From Ferruginibacter sp. (GTDB lineage: Bacteria > Bacteroidota > Bacteroidia > Chitinophagales > Chitinophagaceae): a stretch of DNA of 34,321 nucleotides. The notes beneath the pieces were generated by a model. The model did not search any database. It saw only the letters and a list, made by a program, of their open reading frames with translations, and was not told the DNA's origin. Made by a program: the position numbers and the translations under genes. Shown here piece by piece: positions 34,305 to 34,321 of the stretch; position 1 is the first letter of the stretch, and every line of letters begins with the position of its first letter. The stretch is taken from contig JAGNRZ010000012.1 of NCBI GenBank assembly GCA_017988335.1, positions 1-34,321 of the forward strand. The letters run 5' to 3'.

Positions 34305-34321
34305 TCAGTAAGCTATAGGGC

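Overview
The window looks like chromosome from a low-GC member of the Bacteroidota, most likely a Chitinophagaceae-type genome. The reasons are a SusC/SusD pair, TonB-dependent receptors with a carboxypeptidase-like N-terminal domain, lipoproteins with an N-terminal Cys, Bacteroidota-only families (DUF2027-Smr, DUF3347, DUF4397, the CHEDWN protein), A-rich leaders without Shine-Dalgarno sequences, and several matches to the Bacteroidota -7 box TAnnTTTG close to start codons. I see no rRNA, tRNA, insertion sequence, prophage or CRISPR array.

Layout. 1-3.9 kb: the tail of an unknown gene, a lipocalin-like lipoprotein, then a leftward TonB-dependent receptor and a leftward DUF3347 protein separated by a 15-copy heptamer array. 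4.0-7.2 kb: rightward ABC-F ATPase, a small secreted protein and an SGNH hydrolase. 7.2-13.9 kb: a leftward block of DUF2027-Smr protein, small membrane protein, APC amino-acid permease, polyprenyl synthase and RNase R. 14.1-19.5 kb: a tight rightward operon of MFS transporter, GH109-type NAD-dependent glycosidase/oxidoreductase, glycosylasparaginase, CutC and an alkaline-phosphatase-superfamily protein. It faces a leftward NahK-like sugar kinase. Together these suggest salvage of N-acetylhexosamine or GlcNAc-Asn remnants of glycoproteins. 20.6-25.3 kb: a small helical-repeat protein, NDH-2, SerA and a serine beta-lactamase-like lipoprotein. 25.4-31.1 kb: SusC, SusD and a DUF4397 lipoprotein, closed by a strong terminator. 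31.5-34.2 kb: the CHEDWN protein and leftward lepA.

The least expected signal is in the DNA rather than in any single gene. Short-period repeats of 7, 8 and 9 nt sit against start or stop codons, and in some cases inside genes. Heptamer arrays of the TGGTTGA/TGTACGA type occur at several intergenic sites. A nonamer, GTAAATAAA, is built into three unrelated proteins: as Val-Asn-Lys repeats in the ABC-F linker and the RNase R tail, and, read on the other strand, as Leu-Phe-Thr repeats in a signal peptide. An octamer array encodes the last residues of NDH-2. Other elements are CCCC...GGGG palindromes touching rnr and serA, and a 20-bp inverted pair flanking lepA. These resemble a population of small repeats that spread or expand at gene borders. 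That interpretation is inference; the repeats themselves can be read directly from the sequence.
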